Notes: generated by a model not told the origin, from the letters alone. 56,318 nt of DNA from an uncultured Propionibacteriaceae bacterium (GCA_945911015.1 CAMDZW010000024.1:1-56318), one strand, 5' to 3'. Positions 45,193 to 54,019 are shown, numbered from the stretch's first letter. Translations and numbers: made by a program.

Positions 45193-45665
45193 GCGCTCGT
45201 TTCGGTGCGGGCCCGGGCGAGGACCGAGGTGATGGCGGCGAGCTCGTCTGAGCTCACCAGGTCGGATGCGGTCATGCTCGGGTGTGCCCCGAACCCCTGT
45301 CGGTGTTGACCTTCGGCGGTGGTGACGACCAGAGATGGGTTCGCCAGATCACCCAACACCACCCCTTCGGTCCCCATCGCTCGTACCAGATGATGGGGAG
45401 CCTCGGGCCCGGTGCAGGTGAGTGCGGTGAGACTGCTGACCAGCCCACGCTCGTACGTGATGCTGGCGCTGAGGTGCCCCTCCGGGCCTTCCCACACGAC
45501 ACCGTCCACGGGCAACAGTCCGGTGAGGTGGGTGACCGTTGCGGCCAGGGTGGTCAGGTCGATGTTCGTGGCGCGATGCTCGATGACCACGCTCCAGGGC
45601 AGCCCGATCCGGCCGGTGGCGACAGCGGTGCGGAGGCGAGTGAGGGTGGGATGGACCTCAGCCAT
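45189..45665 (-). CDS. Stand-alone Gfo/Idh/MocA substrate-domain-like protein
   Basis: A 158-residue protein without a nucleotide-binding fold. Its order matches the C-terminal substrate domain of Gfo/Idh/MocA proteins: HPTLTRLRTAVATGRIGLPW, THLTGLLPVDGVVWEG, then ASITYERGLVSSLTALT and AMGTEGVVLGDLANPSLVV. The remaining N-terminal Rossmann half (~120 residues) is absent and the start codon is proper: ATG 45665 overlaps the upstream Gfo/Idh gene by 8 bases. It may pair with that full-length enzyme, or be a decayed duplicate kept in frame. Function unknown. Confidence 0.6.
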   Translation of the reverse strand: MAEVHPTLTRLRTAVATGRIGLPWSVVIEHRATNIDLTTLAATVTHLTGLLPVDGVVWEGPEGHLSASITYERGLVSSLTALTCTGPEAPHHLVRAMGTEGVVLGDLANPSLVVTTAEGQHRQGFGAHPSMTASDLVSSDELAAITSVLARARTETSA

Positions 45666-46683
45666 GATGGGCCCCCTTCGGGTCCGGGCTCGTGGGTTGG
45701 AGGGAGACGGGTCGGCCACTGGCCAGTGACTGCTCGGCGGCGGCGCCCATCCGGACCGCGCACAGACCGTCGACACCGGTGACTGCTGGTGGCCGTTCTC
45801 CCCGTACGGCCGCGACCCAGTGGGCGGCCTGACCAGCGAAGGAGGATGAGCCGGGCAGACGATTGGTGACCCCTTGATCGAAGAGCAGCGGAGTCTCGCC
45901 ATCCCAGGGCAGGTGGGCCGAACCGGCAGAGCCGGCGAGGAAGACCTCGCGGTAGTTGATGGCACGCGGCTGGTTGGCTCGGCTCATCTCACACACTGCA
46001 GTCTGCCCACCGGCGAAGCGGACGCTGATGAGCAGATGGTCATGGATCTCGAGCTCGGCAGCAGCCTGCTTGCGACCCAGGGCGTGGACCTCGACCGGTT
46101 CGTCGTCGATCCACCAGGCGGCGAGGTCGAGCAGATGGACGCCGTTATGGAGGGAATGTCCGCCGGAGAGCTCGCGGCTGACTTGCCAATTGCGCCAGTC
46201 GGTCCAGGTCCAGCCGCCGAGCATCGTCACGCGCACGTGGACCGGATCACCGATCTGCCCACTGGCCGCGACGGCCTTGACAGCATTGCCGTACTCGCTG
46301 AATCGGTGGCTGTGGGCGGCAGACAGCACCAGACCGGCCCGGTCGAAGGTGGCCACCATCTCGGCAGCCTTCGCTTCGTCGATGGCGAGCGGCTTCTCCA
46401 CCAGGGCATGGACGCCGGAGGCCGCCAGCGTGGCGCCGATCGCCGGGTGGGTGCCGTTCGGGGTGCAGACCACGGCCGCATCAGGGGTCAGCTCGATCAG
46501 GGCAGCGTCCAGATCGGTGTGGGCAGCGACGCCGCCGGCGGATCGGGCGAAGGCGGCACCACGGCCAGGATCGACGTCGACGACTCCAACCACCTCGGCA
46601 TCGGGAAGGGCGTCCAGGGCCTTGAGATGTTCACCGGCGATGAATCCGGTGCCGATGAGGATGACCCGTGTCGGTTCAGGCAT
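45658..46683 (-). CDS. Gfo/Idh/MocA-family NAD(P)-dependent oxidoreductase
   Basis: A 341-residue enzyme with LIGTGFIAGEHLKAL (cofactor loop), VVCTPNGTHPAIG, EKP in LVEKPLAID, and the substrate-domain motif SGGHSLHNGVHLLDLAAWW, where the second His is the likely catalytic residue. It oxidises a sugar or amino-sugar derivative. ATG 46683 overlaps the aminotransferase gene by 8 bases (ATGCCTGA), so translation is coupled. Second gene of the operon controlled from 48050-48078. Confidence 0.87.
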   Translation of the reverse strand: MPEPTRVILIGTGFIAGEHLKALDALPDAEVVGVVDVDPGRGAAFARSAGGVAAHTDLDAALIELTPDAAVVCTPNGTHPAIGATLAASGVHALVEKPLAIDEAKAAEMVATFDRAGLVLSAAHSHRFSEYGNAVKAVAASGQIGDPVHVRVTMLGGWTWTDWRNWQVSRELSGGHSLHNGVHLLDLAAWWIDDEPVEVHALGRKQAAAELEIHDHLLISVRFAGGQTAVCEMSRANQPRAINYREVFLAGSAGSAHLPWDGETPLLFDQGVTNRLPGSSSFAGQAAHWVAAVRGERPPAVTGVDGLCAVRMGAAAEQSLASGRPVSLQPTSPDPKGAHHG

Positions 46684-48043
46684 CAGCGAACTCCCCGTCC
46701 CGCACCATCGTGGCCAGCACACGCTCGGCGGCCACCAGCGTGGCGTCGATGTCGTCAGCGGTGTGGGCGAGGCTGATGTGGTTGCGTTTCAGCGACATGG
46801 GATACATCAGGAATCCTTCATCGATCATGCGGCGGTGGAACTCGGCGTAGGCATGATCATTGTTGCGCAACAGGTCGCGGTAGCCACGCACCTCTCCGGT
46901 GAGGAAATAGGTGACAAAGACCGAGCCGATGCCGGTGACGACGGCCGGGATCCCCAGCCGTTCGACGATCTGCGTCAGCCCGGTCCGCATCCGATCTCCC
47001 AGTGCGTTGACGTGGGCGTGGAAGCCGATCGCAGGGTCGCTGATCACGTCGAGGGTGGCCAGGGCCGCCGCCATGGAGCTGGCGTTGCCGTTGAAGGTGC
47101 CGGCCAACATGACCGTGCCGCCGGCCTGAGTGAACTGGCTCATCAGGTCCGCACGTCCGGCAAACCCTGCAACGGCATGGCCGTTGCCGAGCGACTTGCC
47201 GAAGGTGGTCAGGTCGGGGGTGATGCCGCACAGCTCCTGGTAGCCGCCCAACGCGTGGCGAAAACCGGTGATGACTTCGTCGAAGATGAGCACCGCACCG
47301 TGTTGGGTGGTGAGTTCTCTCAGCCCTGCCAAGAACTCGTGGTCCGGCAGCAGGGCCCCGACATTGTGCGGGACTGGTTCGAGGATCACCGCCGCGATCC
47401 GGTCGGGGTGTTCGTCGAAGAGTGTTTGGACCGAGGCCAGATCGTTGAACTCGGCGATCAGGGTGTGGGTGAGCGCTTCGGTGATGACACCGGACGAGTT
47501 GGGGTCATAGCCGTACGCCTTGTCCGCGGTGGAGATGACATTGCGGGCGACTGGATCGTAGGAGCCGTGGAAGCATCCTTGGAACTTGACGATGAGGGGC
47601 CGACCGGTGGCTCCGCGGGCCAGGCGGATCGCGTTGAGGACGGATTCGGAACCGCTCATGGTGGCCACGACCATCTCGGCCGACGGGATCGCTGCGACGA
47701 TCCGATCGGCGAACTCGACCTCGAGTTCGGTGGTGCCGAGACCGACGAGATCCACGGTGCGCATGGCCTCGGCTGCCGCGGCCGTGACCCGCTCGTCGCC
47801 ATGTCCCAGGAGCATGGCGCCGAAAGCGGCGTGGTAGTCGAGGTAACTGTGCCCATCACGATCAGTGACTCGGGCACCGTGTGCGGAGGAGAATGCCCAT
47901 GGCGGCCCGATCCGGCGGGTGGCGGAGTTCACACCACCGGGGATCAGCTGGGCAGCGCGAGCAGCAAGTGCTTCTCCGGCGGGCCGGTTTGGCAAAGGGG
48001 TCTGGTCACCGATGCCGGTCGGCGCGACGATGGGGGTAGCCAT
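46676..48043 (-). CDS. Class III aminotransferase, glutamate-1-semialdehyde aminomutase-like
   Basis: A 455-residue PLP enzyme. PGGVNSATR near the N-terminus, GHGDERV, GSESVLNAIRLARGATGR (phosphate pocket), LIFDEVITGFR (Asp for the pyridine nitrogen) and the Schiff-base lysine in TFGKSLGNGH (Lys283) are intact. Sequence style matches GSA-aminomutase-like proteins, but the setting is not haem synthesis. An amino-sugar or keto-acid aminotransferase in a catabolic operon is more likely. ATG 48043 follows a TATTGT -10 box by 6 bases, so it is leaderless. Confidence 0.85.
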   Translation of the reverse strand: MATPIVAPTGIGDQTPLPNRPAGEALAARAAQLIPGGVNSATRRIGPPWAFSSAHGARVTDRDGHSYLDYHAAFGAMLLGHGDERVTAAAAEAMRTVDLVGLGTTELEVEFADRIVAAIPSAEMVVATMSGSESVLNAIRLARGATGRPLIVKFQGCFHGSYDPVARNVISTADKAYGYDPNSSGVITEALTHTLIAEFNDLASVQTLFDEHPDRIAAVILEPVPHNVGALLPDHEFLAGLRELTTQHGAVLIFDEVITGFRHALGGYQELCGITPDLTTFGKSLGNGHAVAGFAGRADLMSQFTQAGGTVMLAGTFNGNASSMAAALATLDVISDPAIGFHAHVNALGDRMRTGLTQIVERLGIPAVVTGIGSVFVTYFLTGEVRGYRDLLRNNDHAYAEFHRRMIDEGFLMYPMSLKRNHISLAHTADDIDATLVAAERVLATMVRDGEFADA

Positions 48044-48049
48044 GCCGGG

Positions 48050-48078
48050 ACAATACATGGAACACTATTCCACATCAA
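48050..48078 (-). promoter_or_regulatory. Promoter with IclR-type operator for the aminotransferase operon
   Basis: Minus strand: -35 TTGATG (48078-48073), 17-base spacer containing the operator TGGAATAGTGTTCCA (48072-48058) directly behind the -35, -10 TATTGT (48055-48050), six bases, ATG 48043. This is the clearest promoter of the set. The same site may also influence the divergent amidohydrolase at 48112. Confidence 0.75.
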
Positions 48079-48111
48079 TGACCCGTCCACCCCCGGACCG
48101 AAGGAGCTCCC

Positions 48112-48948
48112 GTGATCGACACCCACAGCCACTGCCACCAGTCCTCCCATCTGGGCCCCGCCTGGCAACGAGACATGGCCCAGGCCTACAAGCCGGACTT
48201 CGAGCGCGACTTCACGCCCCAACGCTACGACGAGGTGATGCGCGAGGGTGGAGTGACCACAGCCTGTGTGTTCGGCGTGCGGGCAACTGCAGCAGGGATC
48301 GACACCCCACTGGACTACGTGGAGTGGTTCCACCACAACACCGAGACCGACACCATCCCGTTCATGGCACTCGACCTGTGTGACTCGGATGTGATGGCTC
48401 AGCTCGAGGATGGGATTCGTCGCGGCTTCCGCGGGGTCAAGCTCTATCCGACGTCGGCCCTGTTCGATCCGCGCGACGAAGCACATGACAGCTTCTATCG
48501 TCGCGCGACCGAGGCGGACCTGGTCCTGCTGTGGCACCAGGGTGCCACCCCACTGCCTGCCGCCCGACTCGATGTGAGCCAGCCGCTGGTGATCGACGAG
48601 GTCGCACGACGCCATCCGGAGATGACCCAAGTGATTGCCCACCTGGCACACCCGTGGCAGCGCGAGACCATGATCGTGATCCGCAAAAATCGCAAGGTGT
48701 ACGCCGATGTCTCGGGCGTGTGGTCGCGGCCCTTCGACGGGTTCGGCGCGCTCGTACGAGCACAGGAGTGGAGCGTGGTGCACAAGCTCGTCTTCGGCTC
48801 GGACTTTCCCCACTGGACACCCCAGCAGGGCATCGACGGACTGCGGGCCCTGGCGCAACGTCGACCGGTCGACCTGCCCCACATCGACCCGGGAACGATC
48901 GAGCACCTGATCGAGTCGGACCACCTGGCCACTCTTGGCTTGCGCTGA
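48112..48948 (+). CDS. Amidohydrolase (Amidohydro_2-type TIM-barrel hydrolase)
   Basis: A 278-residue metal-dependent hydrolase. Metal ligands appear in MIDTHSHCHQ (His5, His7), LLWHQGATP, IAHLAHPW and FGSDFPHW (Asp). Such proteins include lactonases for sugar acids and decarboxylases. In this regulon a lactonase acting after the dehydrogenase steps is a reasonable guess. GTG 48112 is preceded by GAAGGAG, so unlike its divergent neighbour it has a Shine-Dalgarno leader. Confidence 0.8.
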   Translation: MIDTHSHCHQSSHLGPAWQRDMAQAYKPDFERDFTPQRYDEVMREGGVTTACVFGVRATAAGIDTPLDYVEWFHHNTETDTIPFMALDLCDSDVMAQLEDGIRRGFRGVKLYPTSALFDPRDEAHDSFYRRATEADLVLLWHQGATPLPAARLDVSQPLVIDEVARRHPEMTQVIAHLAHPWQRETMIVIRKNRKVYADVSGVWSRPFDGFGALVRAQEWSVVHKLVFGSDFPHWTPQQGIDGLRALAQRRPVDLPHIDPGTIEHLIESDHLATLGLR

Positions 48949-48967
48949 AGAAGATTCCGTGAAGCTG

Positions 48968-49014
48968 TTGACATGGAATGATTTCGCCACCATGCTCTCT
49001 GGAACATCGTTCCA
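48968..49014 (+). promoter_or_regulatory. Promoter and IclR-type operators of the secreted glycosidase-like gene
   Basis: -35 TTGACA (48968-48973), then a degenerate site TGGAATGATTTCGCCA in the spacer, -10-like CATGCT (48991-48996) and the full operator TGGAACATCGTTCCA (49000-49014) over the expected start site. TAGGAGG precedes GTG 49030. Confidence 0.7.
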
Positions 49015-49029
49015 TGTCTAGGAGGCGTC

Positions 49030-51345
49030 GTGGCCCCGCAATTCCCTTCACCACAGTCCGAGCCCAGATCAGGGCTCTCCCGTCGTGCCGTGCTGGCCAC
49101 CGGTGTCGGCACCGCCCTGGCAGCAGGCAGTCTGCCGGCGATCGCTCAACCACTCCCACCCGGAGGACACCGCATCCTGCCGGTCGACACCACCGACCCG
49201 TTGTGGACGGACCGCGTCTTGCTGGACACGTCTTTCGACGACGGCGATCCCGAGTGGCTGACGCGATTCGTCGACGGCGAGCGGGTGCCGGTCCCAGAAG
49301 CCCGTTACGACACGGGCTCGTCACACACCAGCGCTACCAGCCTGCGGTACGACGTGGCCACGACCACACCGTACGGCGTTCTGTGCAAGCGATTCCCGAC
49401 CGAACCTGGCCGCTACTACAGCGCGACCGTCTGGACCAGATCGAAGGACTTGGTCGGCCCTCCTCACCGCGGCGCAATGGTCGCATTCCAGGGCTACAAG
49501 GCTGATGGCGGCTGGATCGAGACTGCTGCGACCGGCGGTCAGCCGACACCGGAGACATGGTACGAACACTCGGTCCGCTACCGAACTCCTGGGAATGCAG
49601 CCGTGGTCGAGATCGCTCTCTACCTGTTCCGTGGCATGACCGGCACGGCGTGGTTCGACGATCTCGTGGTCACCGAACACGCCGTACGAGCCATCACCAC
49701 CAGCCTGGTGTCGCCCAGCTTTCGGGGTCTACTGATTCCCAATGACCACGACCAGATTGAGGTCCGTACGATCGTGGATTCTCGTGTGGGCAGCGAATAC
49801 CGCATCCGCACGACGCTCTTCGACGCCGATGACCAGGTCGTGGTGACCAGTGAGGTTACACCCGCCTCCGAGGTGACCTTCACCCATCCGGCTGCCGGTC
49901 TGGCCCCCGGACGGTACCGCGTGCTGACCGAGGCGGTGTCCGACACGGCAACCATCGGTGCCGAGGAATGGGCTGTGGAGAAAGTGGCCACTGTTCCGTC
50001 GGTGTGGACCGACCGTCACGGTCGCTACATCCGCGACGGCGAGCCGCACTTCCCACTCGGGATGTACACCAGTCAGAACAACCCTCGCAGCATTGCCGAC
50101 CTGGCTGGCACACCGTTCAACACCATGTTGTCGTACGTACCACTGACCGCGAGCGACATGGATGATGCAGCCGACAACAACATTCAGATCATCTACCCGT
50201 TGAACACCTACTTTGCCGACTCGCCGAGCGTGCACCGCCCGGCCGGAGTCAAGGTCATCGACGACGAGGTCCCCGAGATCACTGCCACAGTTGAAGAGTT
50301 CCGTGACCATCCAGCCCTGCTGGGTTGGTACCTGGGAGACGAACTACGCATCGAACAGTACGGCGCCCAGCTCGCTGCCCACCACGAAGCGGTGGTCTCC
50401 ACCGACCCGGACCATGTGACGTTCTCGGTCGACAACAAGGAGCCGATCCCGGGCGCGGACTACATGCGCACCGCTGACATCTTCGGCATGGACAGCTATC
50501 CGGTCTTCGAGGTGGGGTCGGACAAGGAGGAGCTGCCCGAACCCCAACGTCTGGCCCGGGCCATGGCCCGCGAGATCCCCCATCGGGCGGTGTGGCACGT
50601 GCCCCAGTCATTCTCGTGGGGCGCCCGTGTCACCACCGGGGTGGGCCGCTTCCCGACGGCACACGAGTTCCGCAATGTCTGTTGGCAGATGATCGTCGAA
50701 GGTGCGACCGGCCTGATCTGGTACAACCTCTACGACATGCGTCGCGATGACGAGCTCATCGGCGATGCCGTCGAGAACCGCACTCCCTTCGCCGAGTCAA
50801 TGGGGATTGCCACGGCAACAGCCCAGGAGATTTCCGACCTGATTCCGGTGCTGCTGTCGATCGAACCGGCCCCGGAGGTGACCACCGCTGACCGTGAATG
50901 GCTGAACGTCACCACCCGCAGCCATGACGGCCGGTATTACCTGTTCGCCCTCAACAACACCCGAGACGACCACGGCGTGGTCACCTTCGAGGCACCGGGC
51001 ATGATCAGCGCCTCGGTGCTGGGTGAGGACCGTACGATTGCGATCGACGGATCCTTCGATGACGCCTTCGCTGGCCTCGACACCCATCTGTACGAGCTCA
51101 CGGCGGCAACTCCCGAGACCGTCACCGCGCTCGTGGCGGACCTGGCATCCGAAGCCGACTCCCCTGCCCCAGCAAACCGCCTGCGGCAGATCCGCCACCA
51201 CCTGGAACTCGCCATCCGCCATCGCGACGCTGGCCGTGACCGTCCGTACGAGGCGCAACTCGACCGGTTCGAGTCCCTGGTCCTCGGGCTCTTGCCCACC
51301 GATGATGCCGAACGGGTGATCCGGCTCGGGAATCACCTCATCTGA
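49030..51345 (+). CDS. Tat-exported two-domain glycosidase-like protein
   Basis: A 771-residue exported protein. The twin-arginine type signal SRRAVLATGVG (Arg18, Arg19) ends near AIAQ (39/40). Residues ~60-210 look like a jelly-roll carbohydrate-binding domain (SSHTSATSLRYDV, GRYYSATVW, GTAWFDDLVV). A ~90-residue beta domain follows, then a TIM-barrel part from ~330 (HFPLGMYTSQNN) with the likely catalytic acid in LGWYLGDEL (Glu438), FGMDSYPVF and GATGLIWYNLYDM. A late beta domain (YYLFALNN) and a helical tail end the protein. The fold recalls GH5/GH2-like clan enzymes, but the family is not recognised. It probably releases the substrate imported by the binding protein at 38222. Confidence 0.7.
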   Translation: MAPQFPSPQSEPRSGLSRRAVLATGVGTALAAGSLPAIAQPLPPGGHRILPVDTTDPLWTDRVLLDTSFDDGDPEWLTRFVDGERVPVPEARYDTGSSHTSATSLRYDVATTTPYGVLCKRFPTEPGRYYSATVWTRSKDLVGPPHRGAMVAFQGYKADGGWIETAATGGQPTPETWYEHSVRYRTPGNAAVVEIALYLFRGMTGTAWFDDLVVTEHAVRAITTSLVSPSFRGLLIPNDHDQIEVRTIVDSRVGSEYRIRTTLFDADDQVVVTSEVTPASEVTFTHPAAGLAPGRYRVLTEAVSDTATIGAEEWAVEKVATVPSVWTDRHGRYIRDGEPHFPLGMYTSQNNPRSIADLAGTPFNTMLSYVPLTASDMDDAADNNIQIIYPLNTYFADSPSVHRPAGVKVIDDEVPEITATVEEFRDHPALLGWYLGDELRIEQYGAQLAAHHEAVVSTDPDHVTFSVDNKEPIPGADYMRTADIFGMDSYPVFEVGSDKEELPEPQRLARAMAREIPHRAVWHVPQSFSWGARVTTGVGRFPTAHEFRNVCWQMIVEGATGLIWYNLYDMRRDDELIGDAVENRTPFAESMGIATATAQEISDLIPVLLSIEPAPEVTTADREWLNVTTRSHDGRYYLFALNNTRDDHGVVTFEAPGMISASVLGEDRTIAIDGSFDDAFAGLDTHLYELTAATPETVTALVADLASEADSPAPANRLRQIRHHLELAIRHRDAGRDRPYEAQLDRFESLVLGLLPTDDAERVIRLGNHLI

Positions 51346-52115
51346 TCCCGCAGGATCCGGCGAGCCTGTTTCCGTACGGCTTCGTCCACGAGTTGGCCGC
51401 CGAGGCGACTTGCCCCGCTCTCGGCGGCCAACACCTGTTCGGCCCAGGCGATCTGCTCGGCTGTCGGCGCGAAGGCGTGACGGATCAGCTCGACCTGCCC
51501 AGGATGGATACAGGCCTTGGCGTCGAAGCCGTTCCGGGCAGCAACGGCCGCGTCCGTCACGACTGGCTCGACCGACACGGTCGGGACCACATGATCAATG
51601 GCCACCACTCCACTCGCTCGGGCCGCCAACAACACCTGCCACCGCGCATGAGCAAGCACCTCATGCCCATTGTGGGCCCCCAACGCCGCACTCAGGTCCG
51701 CCGATCCCCACATGAGTCCGACGACCTCAACGGCGGCGGCGATCTCCGCTGCCGCCAGGATCCCGCGCGGTGTCTCGCACAGCGCCACCACGGACAGACC
51801 CACGCCCTCAAGCAGGCCCGGATGCTCGGCCTTGGGGACCATCACCGCACCGAGGCCCGCGGCCCGGACCGCGGCCAGATCACGCTGTCCGTCATCGGAG
51901 TCGAGCGCATTGACTCGTACGACCAGACGTCGCCGATCCAGCCGCGCAGCCAGTTCAGCGAGTCCGGCACGCGCCTCGGCCTTGGCGCCGGTGGGCACCG
52001 AGTCCTCGCAGTCGATGACGACCACATCGGCAAGGCCGGCAGCCTTCACGACTCGGTCTGGACGGACAGCGGGGACGAACAGCCAGGCCGGACCGGCCGG
52101 CAGATCCGCGCTCAC
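51333..52115 (-). CDS. CitE/HpcH-family CoA-ester lyase (citramalyl-CoA lyase-like)
   Basis: A 260-residue TIM-barrel lyase of the citrate lyase beta-subunit type. LFVPAVRPDRVVKA at the start, the metal/substrate motif VIDCEDSVP, VRVNALDSDD, VMVPKAEH, ALCETPRGI (metal Glu), MWGSADLSAALG and AKACIHPGQVELI are intact. Stand-alone CitE-like enzymes cleave citramalyl-CoA, malyl-CoA or related esters. The MaoC hydratase and CoA-transferase nearby point to citramalyl-CoA cleavage to acetyl-CoA and pyruvate. GTG 52115 overlaps the preceding stop (GTGA). Its last 13 bases overlap the convergent glycosidase-like gene. Confidence 0.82.
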   Translation of the reverse strand: MSADLPAGPAWLFVPAVRPDRVVKAAGLADVVVIDCEDSVPTGAKAEARAGLAELAARLDRRRLVVRVNALDSDDGQRDLAAVRAAGLGAVMVPKAEHPGLLEGVGLSVVALCETPRGILAAAEIAAAVEVVGLMWGSADLSAALGAHNGHEVLAHARWQVLLAARASGVVAIDHVVPTVSVEPVVTDAAVAARNGFDAKACIHPGQVELIRHAFAPTAEQIAWAEQVLAAESGASRLGGQLVDEAVRKQARRILRDQMR

Positions 52116-53857
52116 ACGCCGATTCCGATCGATCGATGGAAGATGTCGACCCCACCGAGTAGCAGGTCGTCGCGGAACTCGATGCCCAGGGGCTTGGCCA
52201 GATAGCTGGAGGTGGCTGATTCAGCAATGACACGGACCTCGTGGCCTCGGCGGGTCAGGTCCTCGATGATCGACGGATCGAGGCGGTCATCGACCAAGAT
52301 GGTGCGCACGGTCGGACCGATCGGGGCAGCGGGATCGGCGCCTTCGATGTGGATGCGAGGCGCAGCGATCGCTTCCTGGACATCCATCCCGAAGTCGATG
52401 GCGTTGACGACGGTCTGGAACATCGACGAGACGACCCGTCGGCCACCGGGAGCACCCAGGGCGAGCACGGGCTTGCCCTCGCGCAGCACCACCACCGGCG
52501 TCGCGTGGCCGAGCTGGTTCTTCCACGGCCCCACCGAGTTTGGTGTGCCGGGCTCGGGGTTCATCCACATGGTCACGTCGTAGAGCAGGACGCCGGTGCC
52601 GGGCACCACCACGCCGGAGCCGAAGCCCAGCCCGAGGGTCTGGGACAAGGTGACCACATTGCCGTCAGCGTCGGCCACCGCGAGGTGGGTGGTGTCGCGG
52701 CCACCAGGATCCTCAGCAAAACCGGCATTCGGGTCGGGCACGCCCAAATGGGCCCAAGGATCACCGGGACGGGTCTGCTCCGGGACACGGTCAACCGGGA
52801 ATCCGTCCAGCAGCCCGCGGGCATAGGCCTTGTCGACCAACGCGTCGGTGGGAACCAGCGCGCCCTCGGGGTCGCCCACGAAACAGAACCGATCGGTCCA
52901 GGCCTGCCGGTGGATCTCGGCCATCACATGCCAGAACTGTCCACGGCTGCGGTCCATCGAGCCGAGATCGAAACCCTCGGCCAGGTTGAGCATCTCCAGC
53001 ACAGTGAGACCACCGGTCATGCCGGCCGGGACGACGATCTCGTACCCCCGGTAGGTGCCGCGCAGCCCGTCACCGGTGTCGGGCACGTAGTCGGCGAAGT
53101 CCTGGCTGGTCAACACCCCACCCTCGGCCTGGACATGTGCGGCGATCGTGTCGGCAATCGGGCCGTGGTAGAAGGCGGATGGCCCTTCCTCGGCCAGGGT
53201 GCGCAGGGTCTGGGCGAGTTCGACCTGCCGGACCGGCTTGCCCTGTCCCTGGTAGAAGCCGTCCGGCATCGGGATCCCGTCGGCATAGAAGATCCGGGAG
53301 AACTCATCAAATTTGCTGAGCAGTTTGTGATGGGTGGCGAAGTAGCTGACGTCTTCCTCGTCAGCGACGAACCCGTCCTCGGCCAGGGCGATCGCCGGCT
53401 GGAGAAGCTCTCGCCAGGGAAGGGATGCGTGTTGGGCATGGAGTTCGGCAAGTCCGGCGACGAAGGTCGGCACTCCGACCGACAGCGGACCGCGTTCGTG
53501 CCGGTTGTCGGCCACCCCGCGCCAGCCGAAGGAGGTCCGAGGAGCATCGGTCGGCAACAGGTCCGCGGCAAAGGTGTCCTCGGCGAGTCCACGCGGGGTC
53601 CGCCCGTAGAAGCTGATCTCGCTGGTCCTACCGGTCCTCGCCGAGTGTGCGAGCAGCACGCCGACCCCGCCGATGCTGTTCATCGCGACCTCGCGGACAG
53701 CGGTGACAAAGCTGACCGCGATGGCGGCGTCGAAGGCGTTGCCGCCTCGGTTGAGCACGTCGACACCGACCTCGGCGGCCGGGACATTGTGCGCGACGAC
53801 CATGCCGTGCTGTCCCTCGGCCCGTGTCTTGCCGACAATCCGTTGCGTTCTGGTCAT
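52112..53857 (-). CDS. Gamma-glutamyltransferase family protein
   Basis: A 581-residue Ntn-hydrolase precursor. The large-subunit part has GMVVAHNVPAAEVGVDVLNRGGNAFDAA and GGVGVLL. The autoprocessing/catalytic Thr is in RDTTHLAVADADGNVV (about Thr389), followed by small-subunit motifs NEPG-like MNPEPGTPNS and GAPGGRRVVSS. The family cleaves gamma-glutamyl or related amide bonds. No signal peptide is visible, so it is probably cytoplasmic. AAGGGA precedes ATG 53857. It is coupled to the CitE-like gene, hinting that the pathway substrate is released from a gamma-glutamyl-type conjugate; that is inference. Confidence 0.85.
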   Translation of the reverse strand: MTRTQRIVGKTRAEGQHGMVVAHNVPAAEVGVDVLNRGGNAFDAAIAVSFVTAVREVAMNSIGGVGVLLAHSARTGRTSEISFYGRTPRGLAEDTFAADLLPTDAPRTSFGWRGVADNRHERGPLSVGVPTFVAGLAELHAQHASLPWRELLQPAIALAEDGFVADEEDVSYFATHHKLLSKFDEFSRIFYADGIPMPDGFYQGQGKPVRQVELAQTLRTLAEEGPSAFYHGPIADTIAAHVQAEGGVLTSQDFADYVPDTGDGLRGTYRGYEIVVPAGMTGGLTVLEMLNLAEGFDLGSMDRSRGQFWHVMAEIHRQAWTDRFCFVGDPEGALVPTDALVDKAYARGLLDGFPVDRVPEQTRPGDPWAHLGVPDPNAGFAEDPGGRDTTHLAVADADGNVVTLSQTLGLGFGSGVVVPGTGVLLYDVTMWMNPEPGTPNSVGPWKNQLGHATPVVVLREGKPVLALGAPGGRRVVSSMFQTVVNAIDFGMDVQEAIAAPRIHIEGADPAAPIGPTVRTILVDDRLDPSIIEDLTRRGHEVRVIAESATSSYLAKPLGIEFRDDLLLGGVDIFHRSIGIGV

Positions 53858-53939
53858 ACTCGTCCCTTCATCGCTGAATCAGCCCCCACTCGTTGAATCG
53901 GCCCTACTCGCTGATCAGTTCCACTGGCCGAATCAGGTC

Positions 53940-53972
53940 AAACCTTGGAGGTTCTGGTCAACGTAGTACGCT
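53940..53972 (+). promoter_or_regulatory. GntR operator AACCTTGGAGGTT and promoter of the GntR gene
   Basis: AACCT-TGG-AGGTT (53941-53953) is an inverted repeat also found at 55270-55282. TTGGAG inside it (53945-53950), a 16-base spacer and TACGCT (53967-53972) form a plausible promoter toward GTG 54020, so binding would block autotranscription. Confidence 0.7.
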
Positions 53973-54019
53973 GCGACGGCGCCGGTCAACCAGTCGGCGC
54001 AGACCTCTCAGGAGACGCC

